64,000 nucleotides of DNA from Dehalobacterium formicoaceticum (GCF_002224645.1 NZ_CP022121.1:1-64000); one strand, 5' to 3'. Shown: positions 8,584 through 18,639, counted from the first letter of the stretch. Notes: generated by a model from the sequence alone, not told the origin. Numbers and translations: made by a program.

Positions 8584-9843
8584 TCAGCTAAACAGGAAGC
8601 TTTCCGGATTTTGAGAGCAAAAAACATCTTTCTCCTGCTGAGAAAAGTATGGCGTATCACGGAATATTTTTAAATAATTGCTGTAGGAATTCATCCATAA
8701 TAAATTAATGGAAAAATCGGAGCCAAAAAGAATCCGCTCTGCCAGTCTCTTTTTCAAGCCCGAATCCCCTTGGGCAATCATTTTCCTTAAGGAGCGATAA
8801 TACTGATCATCAAAGCCCCGGCAGGAAAAATCCGTATATACGTGCTCATATTGATCGATTAAGGAAAAAATATCCTGGGCCCATTTATTTTTCCCCTTGC
8901 CCTCCTGATTTCCCAAATGGCCAAAATTCAGCTTTAATTCCGGGAAGTTTTTTAAAACCAATGCCCATCTGGCAGGTGAACTGTATAACTCTGCATCCTT
9001 GGTATCGATAATCCGATAGCCTCCATTGCTGCAGTGGGTTGTGATCGGTATACGTTTACACGAGGAAAACTCATAAAGACACTCAGATTTTTTCCGTTCC
9101 TCCGGATCCTCCGGCCAGGGGTCAAAACCTAAAGGAGGATAAACCTTAATGCCGGAAAAGAAATTACTGCCCATGCTGTCAATATCGCCGTTAAATTTTC
9201 CCTGGTTTGCTTCTAACTCTAAAGGATTTCCAGAATACTCTCCAAAATATTTATCCAGCATCTTCTCAACTTTTTCCATGGTATAGTTGCTTGTATTAAT
9301 CCCTAAAAAGGGATAAACCTGAAAGAATCTTTCCTTGGTTTCTTTTCCCTGATAATAGGTGCGAATCCCATTAAAAAGATCCAGGACCTGCTCAACGATC
9401 GGTTTTTGCACCGGAATAGCATTATAATAAATGGCTGGGTTGGTCATATTCTTATACCCAAAATCCATCATTAAAGGAGTAAGCACAATTTTATCATAGT
9501 GAAAATTTCCTAAAGACAACCGGCTTCCTTCTAATAATTCCTGATGCATTTCCCGATCCAGCATTTGAAATACAGAAGCGGCATCATGTTCCATGATCAC
9601 TAATAGATTCTTTACTCGATTGAGCAGATCCGTGACCCCCATGGTATTTAAAATTCGAGTCAGAGTACGGGGACTGAAAGTATGAAATACCAGGTAAGAA
9701 AGCATTGCTAAATTGGCACCAAAAAAAATTTTAATAGGATGATCTAATAGAGTCGGTTCAAAACGACGTAAAAATGCCAGAAAATTAGGATGACTTAAAT
9801 TCATCACATGACAATGAACATCATAAAACGTTTTTCCTGCCAT
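8584..9843 (-). CDS. amidohydrolase-family metal-dependent hydrolase
   Basis: 419 residues from the ATG at 9843, which has AAAGGAGGG; the longer in-frame version to 9876 ignores that site. The N-terminal YDVHCHVMN supplies the HxH metal motif. Later His/Asp residues occur in ITTHCSNGGYR, NFGHLGN and ILFGSDFSINL, as in Amidohydro_2 TIM barrels. The substrate is unknown. It is larger than typical members because of inserted helices (about 30-150). It is unrelated in sequence detail to the BMC-linked homologue at 32584-33525, which lacks HxH. Confidence 0.75.
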   Translation of the reverse strand: MAGKTFYDVHCHVMNLSHPNFLAFLRRFEPTLLDHPIKIFFGANLAMLSYLVFHTFSPRTLTRILNTMGVTDLLNRVKNLLVIMEHDAASVFQMLDREMHQELLEGSRLSLGNFHYDKIVLTPLMMDFGYKNMTNPAIYYNAIPVQKPIVEQVLDLFNGIRTYYQGKETKERFFQVYPFLGINTSNYTMEKVEKMLDKYFGEYSGNPLELEANQGKFNGDIDSMGSNFFSGIKVYPPLGFDPWPEDPEERKKSECLYEFSSCKRIPITTHCSNGGYRIIDTKDAELYSSPARWALVLKNFPELKLNFGHLGNQEGKGKNKWAQDIFSLIDQYEHVYTDFSCRGFDDQYYRSLRKMIAQGDSGLKKRLAERILFGSDFSINLLWMNSYSNYLKIFRDTPYFSQQEKDVFCSQNPESFLFS

Positions 9844-9919
9844 ACAATTTCCCTCCTTTATGTTCGTGATAAGCATTATGTCGAGTTTTTAGGGTTTATG
9901 ACAGAAAAATTTCCTGCTT

Positions 9920-10435
9920 TTAATAGCCATTTTTATCTTTCAGAATCAATCTAAGGCCAATGGTGAAAATGATAGGCAATAAAATGTATCCGATAAAGGC
10001 CTCTAAGGATACCAAAAACTGCATCAACCCATTTATGGGTGTCACATCACCGTAGCCTACCGTTGTTAAAGTAATGACACTAAAATAAAACCATTTAAAA
10101 TAAGAGGATGTGGGGTAATAAAATCTATCCACGCAATAATAAAAAGTAGCAAAGGCTACAATCACCAAGCCATAGACCAAAACAACGATCATGACAAATT
10201 CTTTTAAACAACGCATGGAGAGAATGGCAATAAATACGCGGTCAATCATGAGAATTTTTTGATAAAAAACCAAGGCCAGGATCAGGATGAGTAAAATGCT
10301 GATCAATGCCGCCAAAATACCGGGTACGCCAAAAAAACCCAACAAGAAATCGCTGATGGGTATGGCAAATAAAAACATAGTGAGCAAAAACATGATTTCA
10401 CCCTTGGGGCTTAGCTTTTTGGCCACAGATGCCAC
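9920..10435 (-). CDS. two-helix potassium channel (Ion_trans_2)
   Basis: 171 residues. Several hydrophobic helices precede the selectivity filter TLTTVGYGDVTP (about 128-139) and a final helix (about 143-165). TVGYGD is the K+ signature. There is no C-terminal RCK domain, so gating is not evident. A GTG start at 10435 with AGGTGA upstream is likely; an ATG lies 14 codons in. Confidence 0.88.
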   Translation of the reverse strand: MASVAKKLSPKGEIMFLLTMFLFAIPISDFLLGFFGVPGILAALISILLILILALVFYQKILMIDRVFIAILSMRCLKEFVMIVVLVYGLVIVAFATFYYCVDRFYYPTSSYFKWFYFSVITLTTVGYGDVTPINGLMQFLVSLEAFIGYILLPIIFTIGLRLILKDKNGY

Positions 10436-10452
10436 CTTTTCACCTGACTAAC

Positions 10453-10556
10453 TTGGCGTAAGCCTCCCGCCTCATTAGACGGGAGTCAAACGCCAACTAA
10501 GTCATGCATTAGCAGTTCTAAAACTTGCTAAGAAAATCACTTAGCAAGTTAAGAAC
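10453..10556. repeat. compound hairpin element (possible IS-derived relic)
   Basis: A nested hairpin has TTGGCG (10453-10458) pairing with CGCCAA (10491-10496) around CTCCCG/CGGGAG (10464-10469, 10480-10485). It is followed by a second long hairpin, AACTTGCTAAG/CTTAGCAAGTT (10522-10532, 10540-10550), extended by GTTCT/AGAAC. It shares CTTGGCGTAAGCC with 7581-7593. It may also end the Memo/A2M transcript. Confidence 0.45.
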
Positions 10557-10573
10557 TTGCGTCAATTAGAAAT

Positions 10574-11455
10574 TTACTTATTTTCTATGCCAAAAAGCAA
10601 GGTAATATAACTGGTCGTGGCGATATTTTTATTACCCAGGATCACACCGGAATTGGTATGATTGAGAACGGCAAAGTCATTCTTGCCCAATTTGTTCATT
10701 GCTGTAAATAAAACGCCGATGGCTGCAGGTGAATCCAGATAATCGTCATTCATGGTAAAAATACGTCCTAAATTCCTCTCTTTTAAGGCTTGAATGGTTT
10801 CTTGATCTTTCAGCTCCGTTTCATCACATTTTAAATAGTGGGAGAAATCCACTGATGCCAAAACAACCGTCTTATCACCCATGATCCCGGCAATTTTTTC
10901 TCCTAAAACATTCGCCTCTTCCCGAGAAAAATTATTGGGGAAAATGATTGGTAACACCTTGGTCTCCGGGAGATAGTATTTGATGAAAGGCATGATATTG
11001 CCCATCGCATGTTCCACACTCATGATTTCGTCATTTACTTGTACGGAGGAAGAAGCTTGACGAAGGCTTTTTAATAGTTTTTCATCCACATCCACCACCC
11101 CAAAGGGCGTTTGCCAGCCCAAGGAACTGGTCACTATTCGGCCCCCTTCATTACTATGATTAGGTCCTAATAGAATAATCGTGTCCGGTTTTTGATCCTT
11201 CAACGTATCAAACACCCGGGCAATCAGCTTGTCCGCCACCAGGTGATGGGGAATGACTCCGCCGCGAATATTTTCTAAATCAGGGCCTTCAGGAAATTCC
11301 CCGGTGTAGAAATTACCCGTTTGAAAAAAAGCATTGGGATGTACGGGGGGGAAGGAACCAGGCTGAACACTGGTTCCTGTCCGATCCCCGCTGAGCGCAA
11401 TATAGGCAATTGCTGCCCAAATGATTACTGCGACCAGGAGTATTTTTTTCATCAT
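10574..11455 (-). CDS. Memo-like protein (AmmeMemoRadiSam system protein B family), membrane-anchored
   Basis: 293 residues. A hydrophobic N-terminal segment (about 4-22) suggests secretion or anchoring. The Memo core includes HHLVADKLIARVFDTL, TIILLGPNHSNEGG (about 95-108), SLGWQTPFGVVDVDEKL, SVEHAMGNIMPFIKYY and VLASVDFSHY. The conserved His residues resemble the dioxygenase-fold site of the family; the reaction is unknown. It overlaps the alpha-2-macroglobulin gene by 4 bp (ATGA-type coupling). The AMMECR1 and radical SAM partners usual for this system are not adjacent. Confidence 0.85.
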   Translation of the reverse strand: MMKKILLVAVIIWAAIAYIALSGDRTGTSVQPGSFPPVHPNAFFQTGNFYTGEFPEGPDLENIRGGVIPHHLVADKLIARVFDTLKDQKPDTIILLGPNHSNEGGRIVTSSLGWQTPFGVVDVDEKLLKSLRQASSSVQVNDEIMSVEHAMGNIMPFIKYYLPETKVLPIIFPNNFSREEANVLGEKIAGIMGDKTVVLASVDFSHYLKCDETELKDQETIQALKERNLGRIFTMNDDYLDSPAAIGVLFTAMNKLGKNDFAVLNHTNSGVILGNKNIATTSYITLLFGIENK

Positions 11456-14400
11456 TTGATTTCCACCCTATCCGTTGCTGTCATACTATAAATTTTACCA
11501 CTCTTTACATGATGCAATGTCATGTTTTGGGCTGTAAAACTACCAGGATTGACAATCCGGGCGTAATAATTAAAAGATCCTTTCTCCGTGACCGCAAAAG
11601 CTACTTTTTGTCCCTCCACCTCAATGGGCCAGCCGATATCATGTTTTGTCACACCCCATTCATAGGGCCTCTCCACCAGTTTTAGTCCTGAAGGAAGGTA
11701 ATCAGTGATCTGATAGACACCATCGGGCGCCTTGCCCCCGATATTCCATGAGACTTTAATTTCGACCAAATCACCGGCATTAAACTGGCGGGTGGTTTTT
11801 CCTGCCACCAGGTAGTCCCGGGCAATGGTGACCCCTTCTGTGGAACTGCTCTTGAGAGGAGTATATTTTTCCTGATAGTTCCAGGTCATACCAACTTTTC
11901 CTTGAATATTCTCAAAGGACAAGGCTTTTAATTTATCAGGCGTTAAAGTCAGGGAATGGATTTCTCCCGCAGGCAATTTAACCTGTTTTTTCTTGCCTTC
12001 CAGAATATAAGTAAAGCTCGTACTTACATCCGTCATTTTATCCAAGCCTTCCTCAATAAATGTGATTTGCTCCAGATAATTCAGTTCATTTTGAGGAGGA
12101 TTTTCCATGACATAACGCAGAAGAAGGCTGCTTTCCGCAAAGTTTAGTCTGCCCGCTGCCAAAGCCGTAAGACCGGTCAACTTTGTCATATCATCCTTAT
12201 TATTACCGCTGTTTATTTGCATATAGGGACCGTTGGTTTCTCCATATTCCTGAAGCAGTCCCTTTAAAATCTTCCTGGCCGGTTGTTCATCGCCCAATTG
12301 GTTTAAGGATAGCACCAGATACAGTTTTTCTGTAAGGCTTAAGTCCTTTTCACTAGCTGCCAGAACCACTTCTTGGAGTACCGGCTCTTCCAGAGAGGTC
12401 AACCCATACAAGGCCATGATACCTCTTTCCCTGCTTTCTTGGGGATCATTAATGATCTTAAAGAAGTAAGACTTTAGGGCATCCACATCAAAATATTCCT
12501 CTGACCAGGGAGCAATCAGCACGCTGACTTCTAAATCACTGCTCCCATAGGGTAATATTGCAATCCCGCCATCTGGGGTTTGATAAGAGGAAAGATCCAA
12601 TTTCTCCAATTCATCAGGCAATCCTGTAAATTCTTCAAAATGCTCCTGCAGCAACGATATTGCCACGTAGGGCGCCAATTTTTGTTCGATGCGGCTGCCC
12701 TCCAGATAGGCCAAAGAACAAAGAGCGGATAAATATTGACTGCGCGTAGTATCCGCAAAGGTAATAGTCACCGGTTTGTTCGTGGCTGCCTCCACCTTAC
12801 TCTCCGTCGTTAAAGGGGCAAAGTTAACTTTCTCCTGGGTCATATAAGATTCTGCCACCTGAAATGTCCTGGTAATGGTGTCTTCCAATCTATTCCCTGC
12901 TGCGCGGACGGTGATTTGATAGTCCCCCGGTTCTAAAGCAGGTAGCTGTACCGGTACCGTATCAAAGGCCGAAGCAGAGAGATTTTTCGATAAAATTTCC
13001 TTTTTCCCGGCTTCCTCAACAACCTGCACCCGATAATTCACCTGTGCGTCAACCTTAAGGGCAGACCCTAAAGAACGCAGGTTAATCACCGGCCGGTCTC
13101 CGGCCAGATAATTCTCATTCAATACCAGATCCGTAAAGAAAGGCAAGCGTACATTGATTTTTGCGGTTCCGCTCATCCCTTCCAGATCCGGGGTAATCCC
13201 TTGATAGGTCAAGCGCCACGAAGTAAGATTATCCGGTACGGTAAATGTAACTGTGGCTTTTCCGTCGGCACCGGTATGGATAGTTTCAAAGAAAGCAGTA
13301 TCCTTAAAGTCTTGCCTGCCGGATCCGCCTTCTCCCCCATGTTCAGCACCGCCGCCGCTAAAACGTGTGGGATCCTGATGGGTACTGCCGGTTAAAATTA
13401 CCCCGCTGGAAATATAATCACTGTAGATGGAGCCCAGCAGGTTCACTTCCTGAGGACTGAGCTGATACAAGGCCTCATCCACTAAATTCAAATTAACTGT
13501 GGCCGGTGCGGGACGACCCCTCTGATCTCTAACCTCTACATTGACCTGCACCTTATCCTGTGGTCGGTATTCTTTTTTGTCAGTGGTGATTTTGATATCT
13601 AATGCTTTGGCCTTTTCATCATAGGCAACCAGCTGTTCCGGTGTCATATGATAATTTTTCCCATCGAAATAAACGCCTGAAACCCAATAATTGGGGATAT
13701 CCCTGCGATTAAATTTGGCACTATAAACTCCGGTATCCTGAATCCGGTAATCCATGATCCCTCTTTTTGCCGTATAAAAAAGATATCCATTTTCCCGATC
13801 AGGAAGCTTTTGTTCATTATTCTTTACCGTTAAGCGCACGTTTTCTCCCTCTTGATATCTTGCTGCCCCGAACTCCCCGTCATCCAGGTAATACCAATTA
13901 TTGTTTTCATCTTGAGGGTTTTGCCCGCCAAAGAGAAATATCTCATTTTCCGTTTGGTTATTATTACCATCCATGGCGCTCAATTCTACATAATAGGATT
14001 TTTCTTCTTCCGCTTTAAAGTTGAACCGGGCCTTTCCGGTATTGTCTGTCACCACCTGTTCCATAGTCACCGGAACTCTCCGTTCCTGATAGCGATATTT
14101 CTGAACTACTTTTTTATTGACGAAATCATAATACTCTCCATCTTCTTCCCGGGTCCACTCCTGACGAAAAACTGCAACCGTAACAGGCACCCGTACTGCT
14201 TTCTCCAAAAAGAAGGCATCTTCTTCCCAATAATCCTTCTCTCCCTGATTTACCTTATCTACCGTGAGCCGATCCGTGGTAATATTTACCTGACCTTGAT
14301 GATCACGAATGGCTCCCTCCGCCTCAATCTCCAGATCATTATTGAGAACAATTATGGAAGTTGCCGTAGAGATCGGTCCGCTTTCCGGCAATGTGGCATT

Positions 14401-16308
14401 GATGGATAGATAACGATACTGAACCACGTCAGAGTATTCCGACTGATACGTAGGTTTGTAAGTGATCTTTCCCTGGCCGCGTTCATCTGTGGTTATTTCT
14501 CCCGGCTGATCCAAATAATAATTTAACTTTACCCGAGGCACAGGTGTTTCTTCAAAGCAGGCTGTAGCCACATTGATGTCCAAGGTATCGCCGACAAAAA
14601 CAGCATTTTTTTCTGTTTCCACGTCAATACGATAGGAGGGTTTGGTATAGGTTTGTACATCAAACCCTTGCTGCATTAGGGTTAGATCATCCAAACGCAC
14701 CGTGATCTGATAGTAGCCCGGGATCAGATTAGGCAGCTTCATCTCTCCGCTGAAAACCTGATTTTCCACCGGCAGCATTTTTTCTTCTAAAATTACTTCC
14801 TCCTGGCTTTCCTTCCATTGGGTCAAGGCAACAGTTAACTGACCGGGCTGTTTAAGTCCTTCCTTTCTGCTTTTAACCAGACCCCAAAAAGAAACCGTAT
14901 CATTCGGTTGATAAAGGCCGCGATCCAAATATATATATTTCCAATAATCCTGGGTTGAAGCTTCAGTCTGATCTTGATTTCCCATGAGGGGGCCAAACCA
15001 AGTAGGTTTTAAAACAGCAACGGCTTCCTGATCTTTCCCTTTTACCACTACATAAGCATTATTATTTTCCAGGGGAGGGGTAGGCATGGATACCAATCCA
15101 TTTTCATCTGTCTTACCTTCGCCCACATGACCGGATAAAGAAACGATTCCCTCTGTTAAAGGCGCACCATTTAACTGATTGTGGGCCCAGACTAAGGTTT
15201 CGTCCTCTCCTACTGCGGCATAAACCGCTAAGTCTGTTACCTGCACCCATACCTGACGGGTCATAGTACCTAACGATACTTCCCCCAGATAATATCCAGG
15301 CGTAAGAGTTTGGGGCAATTCGATAAAATGCTCCCCGCCGTATTTTTTTAAATCAGTGTCAAAGGATAAGACTTTTTCTAATCCCTTATGCTCTGCCTGA
15401 TAAACACCGCGGCTGAAATATGCCCAGGAAGGTATTTTTTCTCGTTCCTGGATGCTCTTGATATAATCCTCTCCCTTCTGATATTTAAAAAAGGAGACCT
15501 TTACCTGGGGTGCTGCATTTCCTTTGGCAGAATAATAGCCGATCGGAAGCACCGGTGCGCTTGTGCTGGGAAATTCCATGGTATTATTATAAAACTCAAT
15601 ATAAGCATCATTGGTATTATGTTGAGTTGGGTCTTGTGTTTCAAATTGAAAGACCAGATCCTCCGCCAAAGCCACATCACTGCCGGCGAGCTTGAGGCCT
15701 TTTTTCACCTTCACCGTATAAACCGTTCCCGGTTGTAAACTATCGGGTACAAAAACCGCGGTTTTTTTGTGCTCTTCAAACCGTCCTTTGACTTGGGGTG
15801 TAATTTCAAAGTATTTATTCAAATCTGCAAAACCGGCATGACTGAAAGTCACTTCTATGCCGGTATTTGTCGGTACCCCCGTTGATTGATCCCGGGGCAG
15901 GGTACTGTTCACTTTAAATGTACCCTTGGTCTGAAAAGCCCATTTCAAAGGACTGGAGCCAGGCAAATCCAAGGTAAACCGGTAAACCTTATTTTCTGCC
16001 AGGGGAGCATTGGGAATAAGCTTAATTTGATTGGTATTCTTTTGTTCCTCAACATTAAATTCAATTTCCGGTTGCACTGAAATATTTTTCGCCACAATCT
16101 TAGGATCAATGTAGGTTGATGTTTTTACTAAAAATTGAGAAGCAGGATCCACTCCGGCACGATCAGCCTGGGTTGGTTCCAGATTAATTTCAGCAGCCAA
16201 GGCACTGGTTAAATCTAAAGGCTGCTGTCCTTTATCAATGAAGAAAAAAACAACGCTGGCTACAATCAGTCCGATGATGACGACAAAAAAAGCAATTTTC
16301 CTTTTCAT
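11452..16308 (-). CDS. bacterial alpha-2-macroglobulin family protein, membrane-anchored
   Basis: 1618 residues. An N-terminal signal anchor (about 5-26) is followed by Ig-like repeats (about 110-225), MG domains with PNDTVSFWGLVKSR, and the family core NLTSWRLTYQGITP followed by a helical barrel region. The thioester motif CxEQ does not appear in the barrel region, where the text reads SRIEQKLAPYVAISLL, so covalent trapping is unlikely. Bacterial homologues are envelope protease traps; here it would face outward from a monoderm membrane. GGGGAGAAG precedes the ATG. It is translationally coupled to the downstream Memo-like gene. Confidence 0.88.
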   Translation of the reverse strand: MKRKIAFFVVIIGLIVASVVFFFIDKGQQPLDLTSALAAEINLEPTQADRAGVDPASQFLVKTSTYIDPKIVAKNISVQPEIEFNVEEQKNTNQIKLIPNAPLAENKVYRFTLDLPGSSPLKWAFQTKGTFKVNSTLPRDQSTGVPTNTGIEVTFSHAGFADLNKYFEITPQVKGRFEEHKKTAVFVPDSLQPGTVYTVKVKKGLKLAGSDVALAEDLVFQFETQDPTQHNTNDAYIEFYNNTMEFPSTSAPVLPIGYYSAKGNAAPQVKVSFFKYQKGEDYIKSIQEREKIPSWAYFSRGVYQAEHKGLEKVLSFDTDLKKYGGEHFIELPQTLTPGYYLGEVSLGTMTRQVWVQVTDLAVYAAVGEDETLVWAHNQLNGAPLTEGIVSLSGHVGEGKTDENGLVSMPTPPLENNNAYVVVKGKDQEAVAVLKPTWFGPLMGNQDQTEASTQDYWKYIYLDRGLYQPNDTVSFWGLVKSRKEGLKQPGQLTVALTQWKESQEEVILEEKMLPVENQVFSGEMKLPNLIPGYYQITVRLDDLTLMQQGFDVQTYTKPSYRIDVETEKNAVFVGDTLDINVATACFEETPVPRVKLNYYLDQPGEITTDERGQGKITYKPTYQSEYSDVVQYRYLSINATLPESGPISTATSIIVLNNDLEIEAEGAIRDHQGQVNITTDRLTVDKVNQGEKDYWEEDAFFLEKAVRVPVTVAVFRQEWTREEDGEYYDFVNKKVVQKYRYQERRVPVTMEQVVTDNTGKARFNFKAEEEKSYYVELSAMDGNNNQTENEIFLFGGQNPQDENNNWYYLDDGEFGAARYQEGENVRLTVKNNEQKLPDRENGYLFYTAKRGIMDYRIQDTGVYSAKFNRRDIPNYWVSGVYFDGKNYHMTPEQLVAYDEKAKALDIKITTDKKEYRPQDKVQVNVEVRDQRGRPAPATVNLNLVDEALYQLSPQEVNLLGSIYSDYISSGVILTGSTHQDPTRFSGGGAEHGGEGGSGRQDFKDTAFFETIHTGADGKATVTFTVPDNLTSWRLTYQGITPDLEGMSGTAKINVRLPFFTDLVLNENYLAGDRPVINLRSLGSALKVDAQVNYRVQVVEEAGKKEILSKNLSASAFDTVPVQLPALEPGDYQITVRAAGNRLEDTITRTFQVAESYMTQEKVNFAPLTTESKVEAATNKPVTITFADTTRSQYLSALCSLAYLEGSRIEQKLAPYVAISLLQEHFEEFTGLPDELEKLDLSSYQTPDGGIAILPYGSSDLEVSVLIAPWSEEYFDVDALKSYFFKIINDPQESRERGIMALYGLTSLEEPVLQEVVLAASEKDLSLTEKLYLVLSLNQLGDEQPARKILKGLLQEYGETNGPYMQINSGNNKDDMTKLTGLTALAAGRLNFAESSLLLRYVMENPPQNELNYLEQITFIEEGLDKMTDVSTSFTYILEGKKKQVKLPAGEIHSLTLTPDKLKALSFENIQGKVGMTWNYQEKYTPLKSSSTEGVTIARDYLVAGKTTRQFNAGDLVEIKVSWNIGGKAPDGVYQITDYLPSGLKLVERPYEWGVTKHDIGWPIEVEGQKVAFAVTEKGSFNYYARIVNPGSFTAQNMTLHHVKSGKIYSMTATDRVEIK

Positions 16309-16452
16309 ATTCTTCTCCCCAGTCGCTTAGGATAATTTGGTCTGCTTTTTAGACGCAGAATAAATTTAAAATGTTCCCTGTTATGTTTCACATATAAATT
16401 TATTCCATACCGTTTGCCATTTTCCTGCCTGCCCATTCCTAAGAATAGTTAA

Positions 16453-16483
16453 GCTCCGCATCATCCTTTCAGATAAGCGGAGC
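16453..16483 (-). terminator. possible terminator at the end of the BMC operon
   Basis: GCTCCGC (16453-16459) pairs with GCGGAGC (16477-16483) just beyond the pduL stop. Read on the minus strand it is followed by TTAACTATTCTT. The stem is only 7 bp with a large loop, so support is moderate. Confidence 0.45.
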
Positions 16484-16489
16484 CCAATA

Positions 16490-17158
16490 CTAATCAATTA
16501 TCTTTACGAAATCACCATTTTTTAATGAAGCAGCATTGGCCTCATCCATATCCACATGCATTTCCAGGTTATACTCCTCACTTACCCGCACCATTACTTC
16601 ACAAAAAACGACACCTCGTGCACCCTCTGTCTGCACATTGATGCGCTCACCGTCTTTGACATTGAAACGGGCTGCCTCCTTGGGATGCATATGAATATGC
16701 CTCGCCGCAATGATGCATCCCTCAGGGACCGTGACTGATCCCGCCGGACCCACCAGGGTTAACCCGGCAGATCCTGACAAATCCCCGGAATCCCGAATGG
16801 GAGCCTTTACCCCCAATTTAAAGCAATCGGACACGGATATCTCTACCTGAGTTCTGTTACGGGTTGGACCCAAAATGCGGACATTTTCAATCACACCTTT
16901 AGGTCCTACCAAGGTCACTTTTTCGGCACAAGCAAATTGTCCAGGTTGAGAAAGATCCTTAAACCTGGTCAGGGTGGCATTTCCTCCAAAAAGAATCTCC
17001 AAATCATGCCCGGAAAGATGGACATGCCGATTGGAAATCCCAATCGGGATTTTTTTATCTTCTTTCATCAGTGGCTGATCGCAGCATTCCTTGCTCAATT
17101 GCTGCCTTAATACCATTTTAACAATCTCCTCCAGCTGTCCTTTGTCCAACCGGATCAC
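16490..17158 (-). CDS. pduL: phosphotransacylase PduL (BMC type)
   Basis: 222 residues from a GTG at 17158, 20 bp after the aldehyde dehydrogenase stop. It converts acetyl-CoA plus phosphate to acetyl phosphate and CoA inside the compartment. The duplicated PduL domains carry the zinc ligands in GISNRHVHLS and IIAARHIHMHPKEA. I chose the GTG because it keeps the N-terminal helix RLDKGQLEEIVKMVLRQQL, which has the spacing and character of a PduL encapsulation peptide. An ATG 14 codons in (GGAGGAG upstream) would remove it. As the last gene of the operon it replaces EutD of classical eut loci. Confidence 0.92.
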   Translation of the reverse strand: MIRLDKGQLEEIVKMVLRQQLSKECCDQPLMKEDKKIPIGISNRHVHLSGHDLEILFGGNATLTRFKDLSQPGQFACAEKVTLVGPKGVIENVRILGPTRNRTQVEISVSDCFKLGVKAPIRDSGDLSGSAGLTLVGPAGSVTVPEGCIIAARHIHMHPKEAARFNVKDGERINVQTEGARGVVFCEVMVRVSEEYNLEMHVDMDEANAASLKNGDFVKIID

Positions 17159-17178
17159 CTGCCTTTTTCCCTTTGAAT

Positions 17179-18624
17179 CTATCCTTTCAATTCTGCAAGG
17201 ACTTTTTTCACGATTGCAGCAATATCCTCCGTGCTCACTGTCCCCGAAGAACAATTGCCCCTTTCTGAAGCTACTGCTTCGCTGACTCCATAAGCCATTC
17301 TTTTAATATTAATCAAATGCATGGGGGTAACATTATAAGAAGTACTGCTCCCGGCAATAGTTCCGCAACCCAAGGTTAGGGAAGGAGCCAGTTTGGTGGT
17401 GTAACCAATGCCCCCGAGAGAAGCAGGAGTATTCACTAAAATTCGGGACACTGGTTTTCGGATGAATTCCCGAATAATAGCATCATCCTGAGAATGGATG
17501 GAGAAAGTATGTCCTGCACCCATCAAATTCAGCAGTTCAATGGCCAAGAGACAGCCCTCTTCCCAATCCTTCACAGTATAACAGGCTAACACAGTAGTCA
17601 ATTTTTCATAGGACAGGGGAAAGCCCGGACCATAACCCTCCAGAGGGGCAATTAAAATCCTGGTTCCTTCCGGAATGGAAATGCCTGCTTTTTCCGCAAT
17701 CACTTTTGGTTCTTTTCCGACACAAGATGAATTCATGCCACCCTTCGGTGTCATAACGACCCGGCTTACTTTTTCTACCTCTTCTTTAGATAAGAAGTAG
17801 GCTCCCTGGGCTTCAAATTCTGCCACAACTTTATCTTTAATAGGCGCGTCGATTAGTACAGAGTTCTCAGAGGCACAAATCACGCCATTATCAAAGGTTT
17901 TCCCTGTCATAATATCGGAAACTGCTTTTTTAATATGCGCGCTCCGTTCGATAAAAGCCGGTGCATTCCCGGCACCTACTCCGTAGGCAGGTTTGCCCAC
18001 GCTATAGGCTGCTTTGACCAAACCGGGTCCGCCGGTCGCTAAAATCACCGAAATATCATCATGTTTCATCAAGGCATCTGTCGCCGCCATGGTCACTTTG
18101 GTAACGCAGCCGATAATACCTTCCGGTGCACCGGCTTTGACAGCGGCCTCATGCATGACCTGAGCCGCCGCATTAATACACCGGCTGGCATTAGGGTGAG
18201 GCGCAAAAACAATGCCATTGGCAGATTTTATAGAGATCAAGGATTTATAGATTACAGTAGACGTAGGGTTGGTAGAAGGAATAATACCCATGACCACGCC
18301 CATGGGATAGGCTGCTTCAATCACCTTATTCCGGGTATCTTCATAAAGAATCCCTACTGTTTTCATATCTTTGATGAATTCATAAACATTTTTAGCAGCA
18401 AAGAGATTTTTCTTTACCTTATCTTGAAAAATTCCGAATTTCGTTTCATCCACGGCCATGCGGGCTAACCATTCGGCATTCGCTACGGCGGCTTCACTCA
18501 TGGCAGCTACGATGCGATCAATTTGCTCCTGATCGTAACCTTCTAATATCCTTTGAGCTTCTTTCGCCTTGCGGGCTAAATCCCTGGCTTCCTGGATGGA
18601 ACTAAGATCATAATCTAGTGCCAT
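17179..18624 (-). CDS. eutE: CoA-acylating acetaldehyde dehydrogenase (EutE/PduP type), copy 1
   Basis: 481 residues. It oxidises acetaldehyde with NAD+ and CoA to acetyl-CoA. The catalytic Cys is in FDNGVICASENSVL (about 245-258). NAD-binding and family blocks are intact (IIPSTNPTSTVIYKSLI, ATGGPGLVKAAYSVGKPAYGVGAGN). A C-terminal helix, STEDIAAIVKKVLAELKG, after a Ser/Gly linker fits an encapsulation peptide. It has a close paralogue at 30680-32123. Compared with that copy it is undamaged, so it is likely the functional enzyme. Confidence 0.95.
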   Translation of the reverse strand: MALDYDLSSIQEARDLARKAKEAQRILEGYDQEQIDRIVAAMSEAAVANAEWLARMAVDETKFGIFQDKVKKNLFAAKNVYEFIKDMKTVGILYEDTRNKVIEAAYPMGVVMGIIPSTNPTSTVIYKSLISIKSANGIVFAPHPNASRCINAAAQVMHEAAVKAGAPEGIIGCVTKVTMAATDALMKHDDISVILATGGPGLVKAAYSVGKPAYGVGAGNAPAFIERSAHIKKAVSDIMTGKTFDNGVICASENSVLIDAPIKDKVVAEFEAQGAYFLSKEEVEKVSRVVMTPKGGMNSSCVGKEPKVIAEKAGISIPEGTRILIAPLEGYGPGFPLSYEKLTTVLACYTVKDWEEGCLLAIELLNLMGAGHTFSIHSQDDAIIREFIRKPVSRILVNTPASLGGIGYTTKLAPSLTLGCGTIAGSSTSYNVTPMHLINIKRMAYGVSEAVASERGNCSSGTVSTEDIAAIVKKVLAELKG

Positions 18625-18639
18625 TACCTAGCTCCTTTC

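Noticed and set aside
13852-14409. 185-codon plus-strand frame inside the macroglobulin gene
   Set aside because: Antisense shadow of a well-supported domain protein, Ile/Phe-rich from reversed codons, with no ribosome site.
11452-16308. Thioester (CxEQ) macroglobulin trap
   Set aside because: The matching helical region reads SRIEQKLAPYV with no Cys, so covalent trapping was not claimed.
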